64,000 nt of DNA, taken from assembly GCA_963700745.1 (NCBI GenBank), contig CAVOYT010000001.1:124001-188000 (forward strand), in the 5' to 3' direction. The position numbers and the translations under genes are program-made. The stretch's first letter is position 1, and each line of letters begins with the position of its first letter. Origin of the DNA: UBA10649 sp963700745 (GTDB taxonomy: Bacteria; Actinomycetota; Actinomycetes; S36-B12). The notes under the pieces are model-generated. The model was not told where the DNA came from, did not search any database, and saw only the letters and a program-made list of their open reading frames with translations. This document shows, one piece after another, positions 26,198 to 34,444 of this stretch.

Positions 26198-27709
26198 ATG
26201 TCCGCCACCGTTGAGCCCACCCCCGTTGCCGTCGAGCCGACTCCGGCCGCCCCGACGGTGTCCGCCGTCGAGCCCGACCCGCGGCGGTGGAAGGCACTGC
26301 TCGTCATCGCCATCGCCCAGCTGATGGTCGTGCTGGACGCCTCCATCGTGAACATCGCGCTGCCCTCCATCCAGGCGGACCTGGGCATCACCGATGCCAA
26401 CCGACAGTGGGTCGTGACGGCCTACACCCTGGCCTTCGGCGGGCTGCTGCTCCTGGGCGGGCGCATCGCCGACTTCCAGGGCCGCAAGCGGATGTTCATC
26501 ATCGGCCTCTCGGGCTTCGCCTTCGCGTCGTTCCTCGGCGGCATCTCGCAGAGCGCCGAGATGCTCTACGGCGCTCGGGCGCTGCAGGGTGCCTTCGCGG
26601 CGCTGCTCGCCCCGGCCGCCCTGTCGCTCATCAGCGTCACCTTCACCGACTCCAAGGAGCGCGCCAAGGCCTTCGGCGTCTTCGGTGCCATCTCGGGCGG
26701 CGGTGCCGCCATCGGCCTGGTGGCCGGCGGCATCCTGACGGAGTTCTTCTCGTGGCACTGGACGCTGCTCGTCAACGTCCCGATCGCCATCATCGCCATT
26801 GCCCTCGCCATCCCCTTCGTCCACGAGTCCCGCGCCACCGGAGACACCAAGTACGACATCCCCGGCGCGATCTTCGCCACCGCGGGCCTGGTCTCCCTGG
26901 TCTACGGGATCACGCAGGCGAACACCGAGGGGTGGAACGGCACCTCGACCCTGACCTTCATGGGCCTGGGACTCGTGCTCCTCGCGATCTTCCTGTTCGT
27001 CGAGTCGCGCACGAGCCACCCGCTGCTGCCGCTGCGGATCCTGCTGAACCGCAACCGCGGCGGCGCCTACCTCGCCGCGTTCTTCGTGGGTGTGGGACTG
27101 TTCGCGATGTTCCTGTTCCTGACCTACTTCTTCCAGGCCGTCCTCGGCTACACGCCGCTGCAGTCCGGCCTGCTGTTCCTGCCGTTCTCCGCGGGCGTGA
27201 TCGTGAGTGCCGGGATGGCCAGCCAGCTGCTGCCGCGCTTCGGGCCGCGCTGGGTGACCGCGACCGGCTTCGTCCTCGCCGTCACGGGGATGTTCCTGCT
27301 GACCCGCATGACCTCCACCAGCGGCTACGTCGGCGACATCCTCCCGTCGCTGATCATCATCAGCCTCGGCATGGGCCTCATCTTCGTCCCGCTGTCCGCC
27401 GTGTCGCTGTTCGCGATCGGCAACCACGACGCGGGCGTCGCCTCGGCCGTGCTCAACACGAGCCAGCAGATCGGCGGCTCGATCGGGGTGGCCCTGCTCA
27501 ACACGATCGCGGCGTCCGCGACGACGGCGTTCGTCGTCGCGAACCAGCTCGACGCACCGACGCCGGACGCCCTCGTCGCCGGCTTCACCCGCGGGTTCGC
27601 GTGGGGCGCGGCGATCCTGGCCGTCGCCGGCATCATCTGGGTGGTCCTGGTGAACATGAGCAAGTCCGACATGGCCGCCAACGACTCGCCGACCGCGCAC
27701 GTCGGCTAG
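26198..27709 (+). CDS. MFS drug exporter, DHA2 (14-helix) type
   Basis: A 503-residue proton-coupled multidrug exporter. The first 27 residues are a Pro/Val/Glu-rich cytoplasmic extension (VEPTPVAVEPTP). Helix 1 carries VVLDASIVNIALPSIQ (motif D1), the 2-3 loop DFQGRKRM (motif A), and helix 5 SGGGAAIGLVAGG (motif C). It stands alone, with a promoter close to its ATG. It is related in type to the exporter at 8956-10518 but clearly not a recent copy. No adjacent regulator is present. Confidence 0.92.
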   Translation: MSATVEPTPVAVEPTPAAPTVSAVEPDPRRWKALLVIAIAQLMVVLDASIVNIALPSIQADLGITDANRQWVVTAYTLAFGGLLLLGGRIADFQGRKRMFIIGLSGFAFASFLGGISQSAEMLYGARALQGAFAALLAPAALSLISVTFTDSKERAKAFGVFGAISGGGAAIGLVAGGILTEFFSWHWTLLVNVPIAIIAIALAIPFVHESRATGDTKYDIPGAIFATAGLVSLVYGITQANTEGWNGTSTLTFMGLGLVLLAIFLFVESRTSHPLLPLRILLNRNRGGAYLAAFFVGVGLFAMFLFLTYFFQAVLGYTPLQSGLLFLPFSAGVIVSAGMASQLLPRFGPRWVTATGFVLAVTGMFLLTRMTSTSGYVGDILPSLIIISLGMGLIFVPLSAVSLFAIGNHDAGVASAVLNTSQQIGGSIGVALLNTIAASATTAFVVANQLDAPTPDALVAGFTRGFAWGAAILAVAGIIWVVLVNMSKSDMAANDSPTAHVG

Positions 27710-27791
27710 GCGAAGCACCCGGGGCCGTCACGGCCCTTCCCGCCGGATCCGTCTGGGCGTAGCGTCGGCACCCTTCGATCAGGAGGTGGCC

Positions 27792-28873
27792 ATGACGTCG
27801 ACAGCGCTAGCCCGGGGTGGACGAGGTCGCGAGCGGATCTTCACGGCGGTGGTCGGAGCCATGGACCTCAATGGCATCTACCTCGGCGACCGGCTCGGGC
27901 TCTACGTCGCCCTTGCGGAGGGAGGCCCGCAGACGCCGGGCGAGCTCGCGGACCGCACGGGGGTGCTGCCGCGATACGCGCGGGAATGGTGCGAAGCCAG
28001 GCGGCAAGCGGCTTCGTCGTCTGCCACGACGCCGCGGCCGCCCCGGACGAGCGCAGGTTCGAGCTTCCCGAGGCGGTTCGTGAGGTGATGCTCGACCGCG
28101 ACTCGCTCGCCTACCTGGCGCCGACGATTCGGTGCACGGTCGTGGCCGGACGCGCCCTCCCGGAGCTCGTGGCCACCTACCGCGGTGACCGCACCTTCGG
28201 CTGGGAGGATCACGGGCCGGAGATGCGCCAGGGGCAGGCGGATGCAAACCGGCCGATCTTCCGATCGCTGCTCGTGCAGGACTGGCTCGAGCGCGTTCCC
28301 GATCTGCGGGATCGGCTCGCGGCCACTGGCTCTCGCGTGGCCGAGGTGGGATGCGGGATGGGCTGGGCGTCGATCGCCTTGGCTGAGGGATTGCCCGGGC
28401 TGTACGTCGACGGATACGACATCGATGCGCCCAGCATCGAGGCGGCACGGCACTACGCCGAGGCAGAGGGCGTGGCGGATCGAGTCGCGTTCCATGTCAC
28501 GGATATCTCGGACGTGCACGACGGTCCGGACTACGACGCGGTGTTCGCCTTCGAGTGTCTGCACGACATGAGTCGGCCGGTTGAGGCGCTCGCCGCGATG
28601 CGCGCGCTGGCCAGGGGTGGCGACGTGCTCGTCGTCGATGAGCGAACCGAGGACGCGTTCACTCCGAACGCGTCACTGACGGAGCGCCTGCTGTACGGCT
28701 ACTCGTTGACCGTGTGCCTGCCGGACTGCATGTCGGCCAGCCCATCGGCAGGTACCGGAACCGTGATGCGCACTGCCACCCTGCGTGAGTACGCCGACGC
28801 CGCAGGCTTCACGGACGTGGAGGTCGTCGACCTCGATCACGACCAGTTCCGCATGTACCGCCTCAGGGGCTAG
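27792..28873 (+). CDS. SAM-dependent methyltransferase, frame change near 27995
   Basis: A class I methyltransferase of about 360 residues. The N-terminal winged-helix-like part (MDLNGIYLGDRLGLYVALAE, TPGELADRTGV) resembles the dimerisation domain of small-molecule O-methyltransferases. The Rossmann motif I is VAEVGCGMGWASIALAEG, and a later acidic strand is DGYDIDAPSIE. ATG 27792 has AGGAGG 5 nt upstream. At about 27995 the frame slips; insertion of one base in GAAGCCAG would join REWCE to QAASGFVV. The substrate is unknown. Its stop overlaps the convergent adenosine deaminase stop. Confidence 0.8.
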
Positions 28874-29899
28874 TCGGCCAGCGTCGCGTAGGCGTCGATC
28901 TCGGCCAGCACGCGCGCGCGGGTGCCGTCGGGGGCGAACGACGCCCGCACCGACTCCCGCGCCAACTCGACGAGGTCCCGGGCGTCGAGCCCGAAGACGT
29001 CGTGCGCGACGAGGTACTCGCGGTTGAGGTCGGTGTCGAACATGCCCGGGTCGTCGGTGTTGACGGTCAGTCGCACGCCCGCCTCGCGCAGTACGGGGAA
29101 CGGGTGGTCCTCCATGCGGGCGACCGCGCCGGTCCGGATGTTCGACGTCGGGCAGATCTCGAGGGGGATGTCTCGGCGGACGAGCTCGTCCATCAGCCGG
29201 GGGTCGCGGGCAGCGGCGATGCCGTGGCCGATCCGCTCGGCGCCGAGCGCGTCGATGCTCGCCCACACCTGGTCCGCGCCCGACGGTCTCGCCGGCGTGC
29301 GGCACGCTGTGCAGGCCGATGTCCCGGGCTCGACGGAACACGTCGGCGAAGTCGGCCCGGGCGATGCCCGCCTCCGGTCCGCCGAGGCCGAAGCCGATGC
29401 TCCCCTCGGGCAGGTGCTGCTCCGCCCAGTCGATCGCGCGCTCCCCAGATGCCACACCGAACTCGCCGTCGATGTCGAAGACCCAGGCGATCTCGACCCC
29501 TGACGTGGCGAGCGCGTCGCGACGCCCGCGCGACAGGGCGTCGGCGAGCGCGTCGGGTGCGATCCCGACGGCGAGGTGGCTGTCCGGGGTGACGGTGACC
29601 TCGGCGTAGCGGACGTTGGTGTCGGCCAGGTCGCGACCGAGCCCGACGGCCAGGTCATACACGTCCTGCTCGGTGCGGACCAGGCGGCTCACCGCCACGT
29701 AGACCTCGATGAAGTTGGCGAAGTCGGTGAAGCGGTAGAACTCGCGCACGCCCTGCTCGTCCAGGGGCAGTCCCACGTCGGGGTAGCGCTGGGACAGGCC
29801 CGAGGACGTGTCCACCGACGCCGCGCCCTGCATGTGGACATGCAGTTCGGCCTTGGGCAGGCCCGCCACGAAGGCGGCGACGTCGGTGGACGAGGTCAC
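28870..29899 (-). CDS. add: adenosine deaminase, one extra base near 29279-29281
   Basis: Converts adenosine to inosine in purine salvage, about 342 residues. Metal ligands and catalytic residues are visible: AELHVHMQGA (HxH), HSVPHAGE (His and Glu), GAERIGHGI, CPTSNIRTG and LTVNTDDPGMF (Asp pair). After AGETVG the frame changes; deleting one base of the CCC run at 29279-29281 (plus strand) restores ADQVWASIDALGAERIG. Start GTG 29899. The gene lies 19 bp downstream of the Ig-repeat gene on the same strand. Some actinobacterial members act on other amino-substituted nucleosides, so adenosine specificity is inferred. Confidence 0.85.
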
Positions 29900-29918
29900 C
29901 CGGGGAACGTACCCGTTC

Positions 29919-31431
29919 CTAGCGGGCGCGGTACGTCCGCTTCACCACGAACCGATCCCACTGACCCGGGACGGACGGGGCGGTCCCGATGACGCGGCAT
30001 CGGCCACGCTTCTTCAGCTTGACCTTGTAGAGCTTCGCCGTGCGGTAGATCGTGCACCGCTTCTGGGTCGCCTTCGTGACGCGCCACGTGACCTGGTTGC
30101 CGATGTTCGTGGTCGACGCCTGACGGCTGAGCTTCAGCCGGGCCCCGCGCTTGTAGTAGCCGGACGACGGGGCCAGGATCCGTGCGGTCTGGGCGCCCGG
30201 GGCAGGCAGCACGCGGTAGCTCTGGGACACGGGCGCGAACCCGTTGCCTCCGGCCGTGCTCGCGGTGAGGGTGCACGGGGCACCTACGCCCATGATCTGC
30301 AGGGTGAGGCCATCCAGACTGCAGGGGCCGGCGACCTTCAGGGAGATCTTGAGCCTGGAGGCGCTCGACACGGCCAGTTGAACCCGCGCTCCGTTCGAGA
30401 GCGTGATCGTGGAGCCGGGAACCCAGATCCCTGCCGACCCGACCGGGTCCATCGTGATCTGATCGGTCTTCAGCTGCGGGGACACCGTCACCTTGTTCGT
30501 CGCGGTGCCGGGATCGACACCCGAGCTGCCGCTGTACTTCGCGGTCAGGGTGAAGGTGCCGGTCGAGGTCGGGACCCACGTGAGGACGGCGATTCCCTTG
30601 GCGACGGTGGACTTCCCCAAGGAGGCGTTTCCGACGAAGAACTCGACCGTGCCGGTGGCCGTCGACGGATCCATCTTGGCGGTCAGGACGACACCGGTGT
30701 TCACGTAGTTGGTCTGCGGGACGATGAGCGAGACCGTCGACGCCTTCGACGGTGATCTTGATCGCGTCCTCGGAACTGCGTGAGGTGTTGGCGTTCGAGT
30801 CGCCGGCGTAGACGGCAAACACGGTGATCGTCCCGACCGTGGCGGGGGTCGTGTACTTGATCGTGGCGAGGCCCGCGGCGTTCACGCGTGCGGTGCCGAT
30901 CGCGGAACCGTCCTTCAGGTAGAACGTGACGTTCCCCGTGGGCGTGTACTGGCCCTGGGCGCTGCGCACCGTCGCGGCGAGCGATATGGACGTGGATGTG
31001 GTGGCCGTGCCCGGGGTCGCGGTCGACGTGACGGTGTCGACCGTGGCGATGCTGACGTCCTTGCTGTCCTGCACCGGAGTACCGCCATCAGGCGTGAAGG
31101 TGGCGACGACGGGAATGGTTCCTGCCGCGACGGGGATCCAGGTGACCTCGGCGTTGCTGCCCAGCGTGCCGCCCACGTTCTGCGAACCGATTGCTGTCCC
31201 GGAAGCCGTGAACGTCACCGTGCCCGAGGGGCTGCCGATCGCGTCGGACGACACCGTGGCCGAGACCGTCTGCGACACCCCGACCGTGCCGCTCAGCACG
31301 GTGAGCGCCACTGACTCCTGCGCGCTCGCAGGAGCCGCCACCCCCACCAAGCCGCCCAGCCCCAATGCGGCCGCAATGGCGAATACGGTGAATCTCATGA
31401 GATTTCGGGGGGTGGGGGCTTGGTCCTGCAC
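29919..31431 (-). CDS. secreted protein with bacterial Ig-like repeats, frame change near 30742
   Basis: About 503 residues. A signal peptide (about 12-38) ends in APASAQES. At least three Ig-like (Big_5/Ig_3-type) repeats follow, each with the SGTVTF / TGNVTFY / TGTVEFF strand and a closing TFTPDG / VYAGDSN / KYSGSSG strand. The C-terminus (last 80 residues) is basic, with YYKRGARLKLS and VKLKKRGRCRVIGTA, possibly a wall-binding module. At about 30742 one base is missing; KITVE then joins KASTVSLIVPQ. GTG 31431 has GAGGAGAG 5 nt upstream. A structural or adhesive surface protein is inferred; no catalytic motif is seen. Confidence 0.82.
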
Positions 31432-31588
31432 GGTCTCTCCTCACGCAGTGATCGGTTTCCGTCGGCCCGCCCAGTAGATCACGGATGCGCGCGTTGGCGA
31501 AAAGGTCCGCGCCGTCGGCGCGGTCACCGACACCTTGTAGCATGTGCAGGCTTCCGGCGAAGGCCGCAAGGAACCACGCGGGAAGCGC

Positions 31589-31660
31589 GCCGCCTTAGCT
31601 CAGGGGTAGAGCAACGCACTCGTAATGCGTAGGTCCGGGGTTCAAATCCCCGAGGCGGCT
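31589..31660 (+). tRNA. tRNA-Thr (anticodon CGT)
   Basis: A 72-nt cloverleaf. Acceptor GCCGCCT pairs with AGGCGGC, the D arm has TAGCTCAGGGGTAGAGC, the anticodon stem ACGCA/TGCGT encloses CTCGTAA with CGT as anticodon, and the T arm is CCGGGGTTCAAATCCCCG. The discriminator is T and the 3' CCA is not encoded. Confidence 0.96.
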
Positions 31661-31751
31661 CCGATGGCGCCACGTCATCCGCACGGATGATGGGCCTTCG
31701 GCCGCGAGGAGGACGCGCTCGCCCCCATCGCGCCTTACGATCGGGAGCGAT

Positions 31752-32912
31752 ATGAACCGTCGCCTCCCGCCCTGGCTGACCGACGCCGTGCTCGGTATCG
31801 GCATGTTCGTGCTCTCGCTCATCTCGCTGCGTGACTACGAGATTCCGGGAGTCGCCGACATCTTCACTCGCGGGCCGAGTGCCTTCGGCATCCTGCTGAT
31901 CGGCCTGCAGACGCTGCCGCTCATCTGGCGTCGAAGGTATCCGATTTCCGTCGTTCTCATCGTGGTGCTCGCCTGGGTCGTGGACCGAGGGCTGGACTAC
32001 CCGTCCACCATCGCCGGGCTCGGGACCCTCGTGGCCATCCACGCAGTCGGATCGGAACTGACCAGTCGACGCTCGCTCGTCGTCGGCCTCTCGGTCGTCG
32101 GCGCCGTCACTGCATATACGGCGATCGGCGCACTTATCTATCCCTCGGTGGGATACGAGGACGTGGCCATCATGCCCGTCGTGGGACTGGTGGTCCTCTA
32201 CCTGGGACGCGAGGTTAACCAGCGTCGGTACGAGACCCGCCAGCTCGAGGAACGGGCTGAGAGCGCCGAGCGAGAGCGCGAGGCGAGCGCGCAGGCCGCG
32301 GTCGCCGACGAGCGGGCGCGTATCGCTCGTGAACTGCACGACGTGGTGGCCCACCAGATCGCGCTCATGACTGTGCAGGCGGAAGGGGCCTCTCGGCTGC
32401 CGTCCGACGACCCGCGCGTACGCGAGGCCCTGACGACGATCAGTAGTGCGGGCCGTGAGGGACTGGGAGAGATGCGACGCATGGTCGGGCTCCTACGTGA
32501 GCCTGCGGGCGATGATTCGAGGGCCCCGCAGCCCGGCCTCGCCGACTTGGACCCACTCGTTGCGGACTTCGCGGGTGCCGGCCTTCCGGTATCGGTGCAC
32601 GTCAACGGCGAGGCTCGGCGGCTGCCGGGGGGCGTGGACCTCAGCGCGTATCGCATCATTCAGGAGTCGCTCACCAACGCGCTCAAGCACGGGGGTCCGG
32701 GGGTGTCAGCCGACGTGACGCTTGAGTACACCGCTGACTGCCTCGACATCACGGTGGTCGACGACGGCAGGGGCATCACCGGGCCGGTTGGCGGCGGGCA
32801 CGGAATCATCGGCATGGGTGAACGGGCCGCGCTGCTGTCCGGCGAGCTGCGCACCGGTGCCCGTGATGGTGGTGGCTTCGCCGTGTACGCGTCCATCCCG
32901 GTGCGCGCATGA
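31752..32912 (+). CDS. sensor histidine kinase, NarL/LiaS-type (HisKA_3)
   Basis: A 386-residue membrane kinase. Five or so hydrophobic segments occupy residues 10-155, a coiled coil follows (ERAESAEREREAS), then the HisKA_3 box ADERARIARELHDVVAHQI with the phosphorylated His near residue 196, and a HATPase domain (QESLTNALKHGG, VVDDGRGITG, GHGIIGMGERA). The short external loops suggest intramembrane sensing. Its stop overlaps the ATG of the response regulator as ATGA. The ABC transporter genes downstream suggest control of that transporter. Confidence 0.94.
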   Translation: MNRRLPPWLTDAVLGIGMFVLSLISLRDYEIPGVADIFTRGPSAFGILLIGLQTLPLIWRRRYPISVVLIVVLAWVVDRGLDYPSTIAGLGTLVAIHAVGSELTSRRSLVVGLSVVGAVTAYTAIGALIYPSVGYEDVAIMPVVGLVVLYLGREVNQRRYETRQLEERAESAEREREASAQAAVADERARIARELHDVVAHQIALMTVQAEGASRLPSDDPRVREALTTISSAGREGLGEMRRMVGLLREPAGDDSRAPQPGLADLDPLVADFAGAGLPVSVHVNGEARRLPGGVDLSAYRIIQESLTNALKHGGPGVSADVTLEYTADCLDITVVDDGRGITGPVGGGHGIIGMGERAALLSGELRTGARDGGGFAVYASIPVRA

Positions 32913-33559
32913 CCCGCGTTGTCATCGTGGACGACCAGGAGATGGTCCGCACCGGCCTGCGAATGGTGCTGGATTCCGAGGCGGACTTCGAGGTGGCTGG
33001 CGAGGCCGGGGACGGCGAGGCGGCCGTGCGCATGGTGGATCGGGAGCGGCCGGACGTGGTGCTCATGGACGTCCGCATGCCGGGAATGGACGGGATCGAG
33101 GCCACCCAGCGCATCACGGCGGCGCACCCCGAGGTCGCCGTCCTGGTGCTCACCACCTTCGACCTTGACGAGTACGTGTATGGGGCCTTGAGGGCCGGGG
33201 CGTCCGGCTTCCTGCTCAAGGACGCTCCCGCGGACGACCTCGTCCACGCCATCAGGGTCGTGGCCGGCGGGGATGCGCTCCTCGCCCCTCAGGTGACCAA
33301 GCGCCTCATCCAGGAGTTCGCCCTTCGTCCGCAGTCGCGCGAGCCGGAGGGACTCGACTCCGTCACCGAACGCGAGTTGGAGGTCCTGCGCTGCATTGCT
33401 CGCGGCTTGACCAATGCCGAGATCGCCAGCGAGCTCTTCCTTGGCGAGACCACGGTGAAGACCCATGTGTCGAGGCTGCTGACGAAGCTGGGGCTGCGTG
33501 ACCGCGTCCAACTCGTCGTGGTGGCCTACGAATCAGGCCTCATCCTTCCAGGCTCCTGA
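32909..33559 (+). CDS. response regulator, NarL/FixJ family
   Basis: A 216-residue regulator. The receiver domain has the acidic pair VDDQEMV near the N-terminus and the phosphorylated Asp in VLMDVRMPGMDG (about residue 54), with a conserved Lys in GFLLKDAP. The C-terminal LuxR-type HTH is LTEREL-like: VTERELEVLRCIARGLTNAE and GETTVKTHVSRLLTKL (about 153-200). It is translationally coupled to the kinase and probably controls its own operon and the ABC genes starting 130 bp downstream. Confidence 0.94.
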   Translation: MTRVVIVDDQEMVRTGLRMVLDSEADFEVAGEAGDGEAAVRMVDRERPDVVLMDVRMPGMDGIEATQRITAAHPEVAVLVLTTFDLDEYVYGALRAGASGFLLKDAPADDLVHAIRVVAGGDALLAPQVTKRLIQEFALRPQSREPEGLDSVTERELEVLRCIARGLTNAEIASELFLGETTVKTHVSRLLTKLGLRDRVQLVVVAYESGLILPGS

Positions 33560-33691
33560 CTCTCCTCCTCTGGGAGGAGCGCGGCGAGCGCGGTCCTCCT
33601 GAGGGGCCGCGCACGAACCGTCCCTCAGCCGGACGCGGTGACTACTCCATCGGCGGGAGTCTTGGTGCATCAGCAACCAAGGAGGAGCGCC

Positions 33692-34444
33692 ATGACACTG
33701 GCACCAGAGATCACGTTGACGACAGTCGCCGCCCGCATGGTCGGCGGTCGCAAGACCTACGGGGTGGGGGGAGCGCAGGTGCACGCCCTGGACGGGGTCG
33801 ACATCGAGTTCGAGGCCGGCGCTTTCACGGCGATCATGGGCCCTTCCGGGTCGGGGAAGTCGACCCTTCTGCACACGATGGCGGGCCTGGACAGCCTGGA
33901 CGAGGGCGAGGCCTGGCTCGGCGAGGAGGAGCTCGGCTCCCTCGGCGACCGCGGCCTCACGCGACTGCGTCGCGATCACGTCGGCTTCATCTTCCAGTCG
34001 TTCAACCTCATCCCCACGCTCACCGCGCGTGAAAACGTCCTCCTGCCGTTGACCATCGCGGGACGCAAGCCGGATCCCGAGTGGTTCGCGACAGTGATTG
34101 ACGCCGTCGGGATCGACGACCGACTAGAGCATCGACCGGCGGAGATGTCCGGCGGCCAGCAGCAGCGCGTCGCCGCCGCCCGAGCACTGGTCTCGCAGCC
34201 GGCCCTGATCTTCGCCGACGAGCCGTCCGGGAATCTGGATTCCCACGCGGGCGCCGAGTTGCTCGGCTTCATGCGTAGAGCTGTTCGCGAGCTCGGCCAG
34301 ACCATCGTCATGGTCACGCACGACCCGACGGCCGCCTCCTACGCCGACCGGGTCGTCTTCCTGAAGGACGGTCGGGTCGTCGATCAGCTGGAGGGCCCGA
34401 CCGCTGAGTCCGTGCTCGACCGCATGAAGACCCTCAGGGCGTGA
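33692..34444 (+). CDS. ABC transporter ATPase, MacB/LolD type
   Basis: A 250-residue ATPase. Walker A is GPSGSGKST, the Q-loop FIFQSFNLIPTLT, the signature MSGGQQQRVAAARALV, Walker B LIFADEPSGNLDS and the switch His in MVTHDPTAAS. ATG 33692 was chosen because AAGGAGGAG lies 6 nt upstream; an in-frame GTG at 33638 has no such site. The 130-bp space upstream contains an interrupted GACTACTCC/GGGAGTCTT repeat that might bind the response regulator. It works with the permease encoded next. Confidence 0.93.
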   Translation: MTLAPEITLTTVAARMVGGRKTYGVGGAQVHALDGVDIEFEAGAFTAIMGPSGSGKSTLLHTMAGLDSLDEGEAWLGEEELGSLGDRGLTRLRRDHVGFIFQSFNLIPTLTARENVLLPLTIAGRKPDPEWFATVIDAVGIDDRLEHRPAEMSGGQQQRVAAARALVSQPALIFADEPSGNLDSHAGAELLGFMRRAVRELGQTIVMVTHDPTAASYADRVVFLKDGRVVDQLEGPTAESVLDRMKTLRA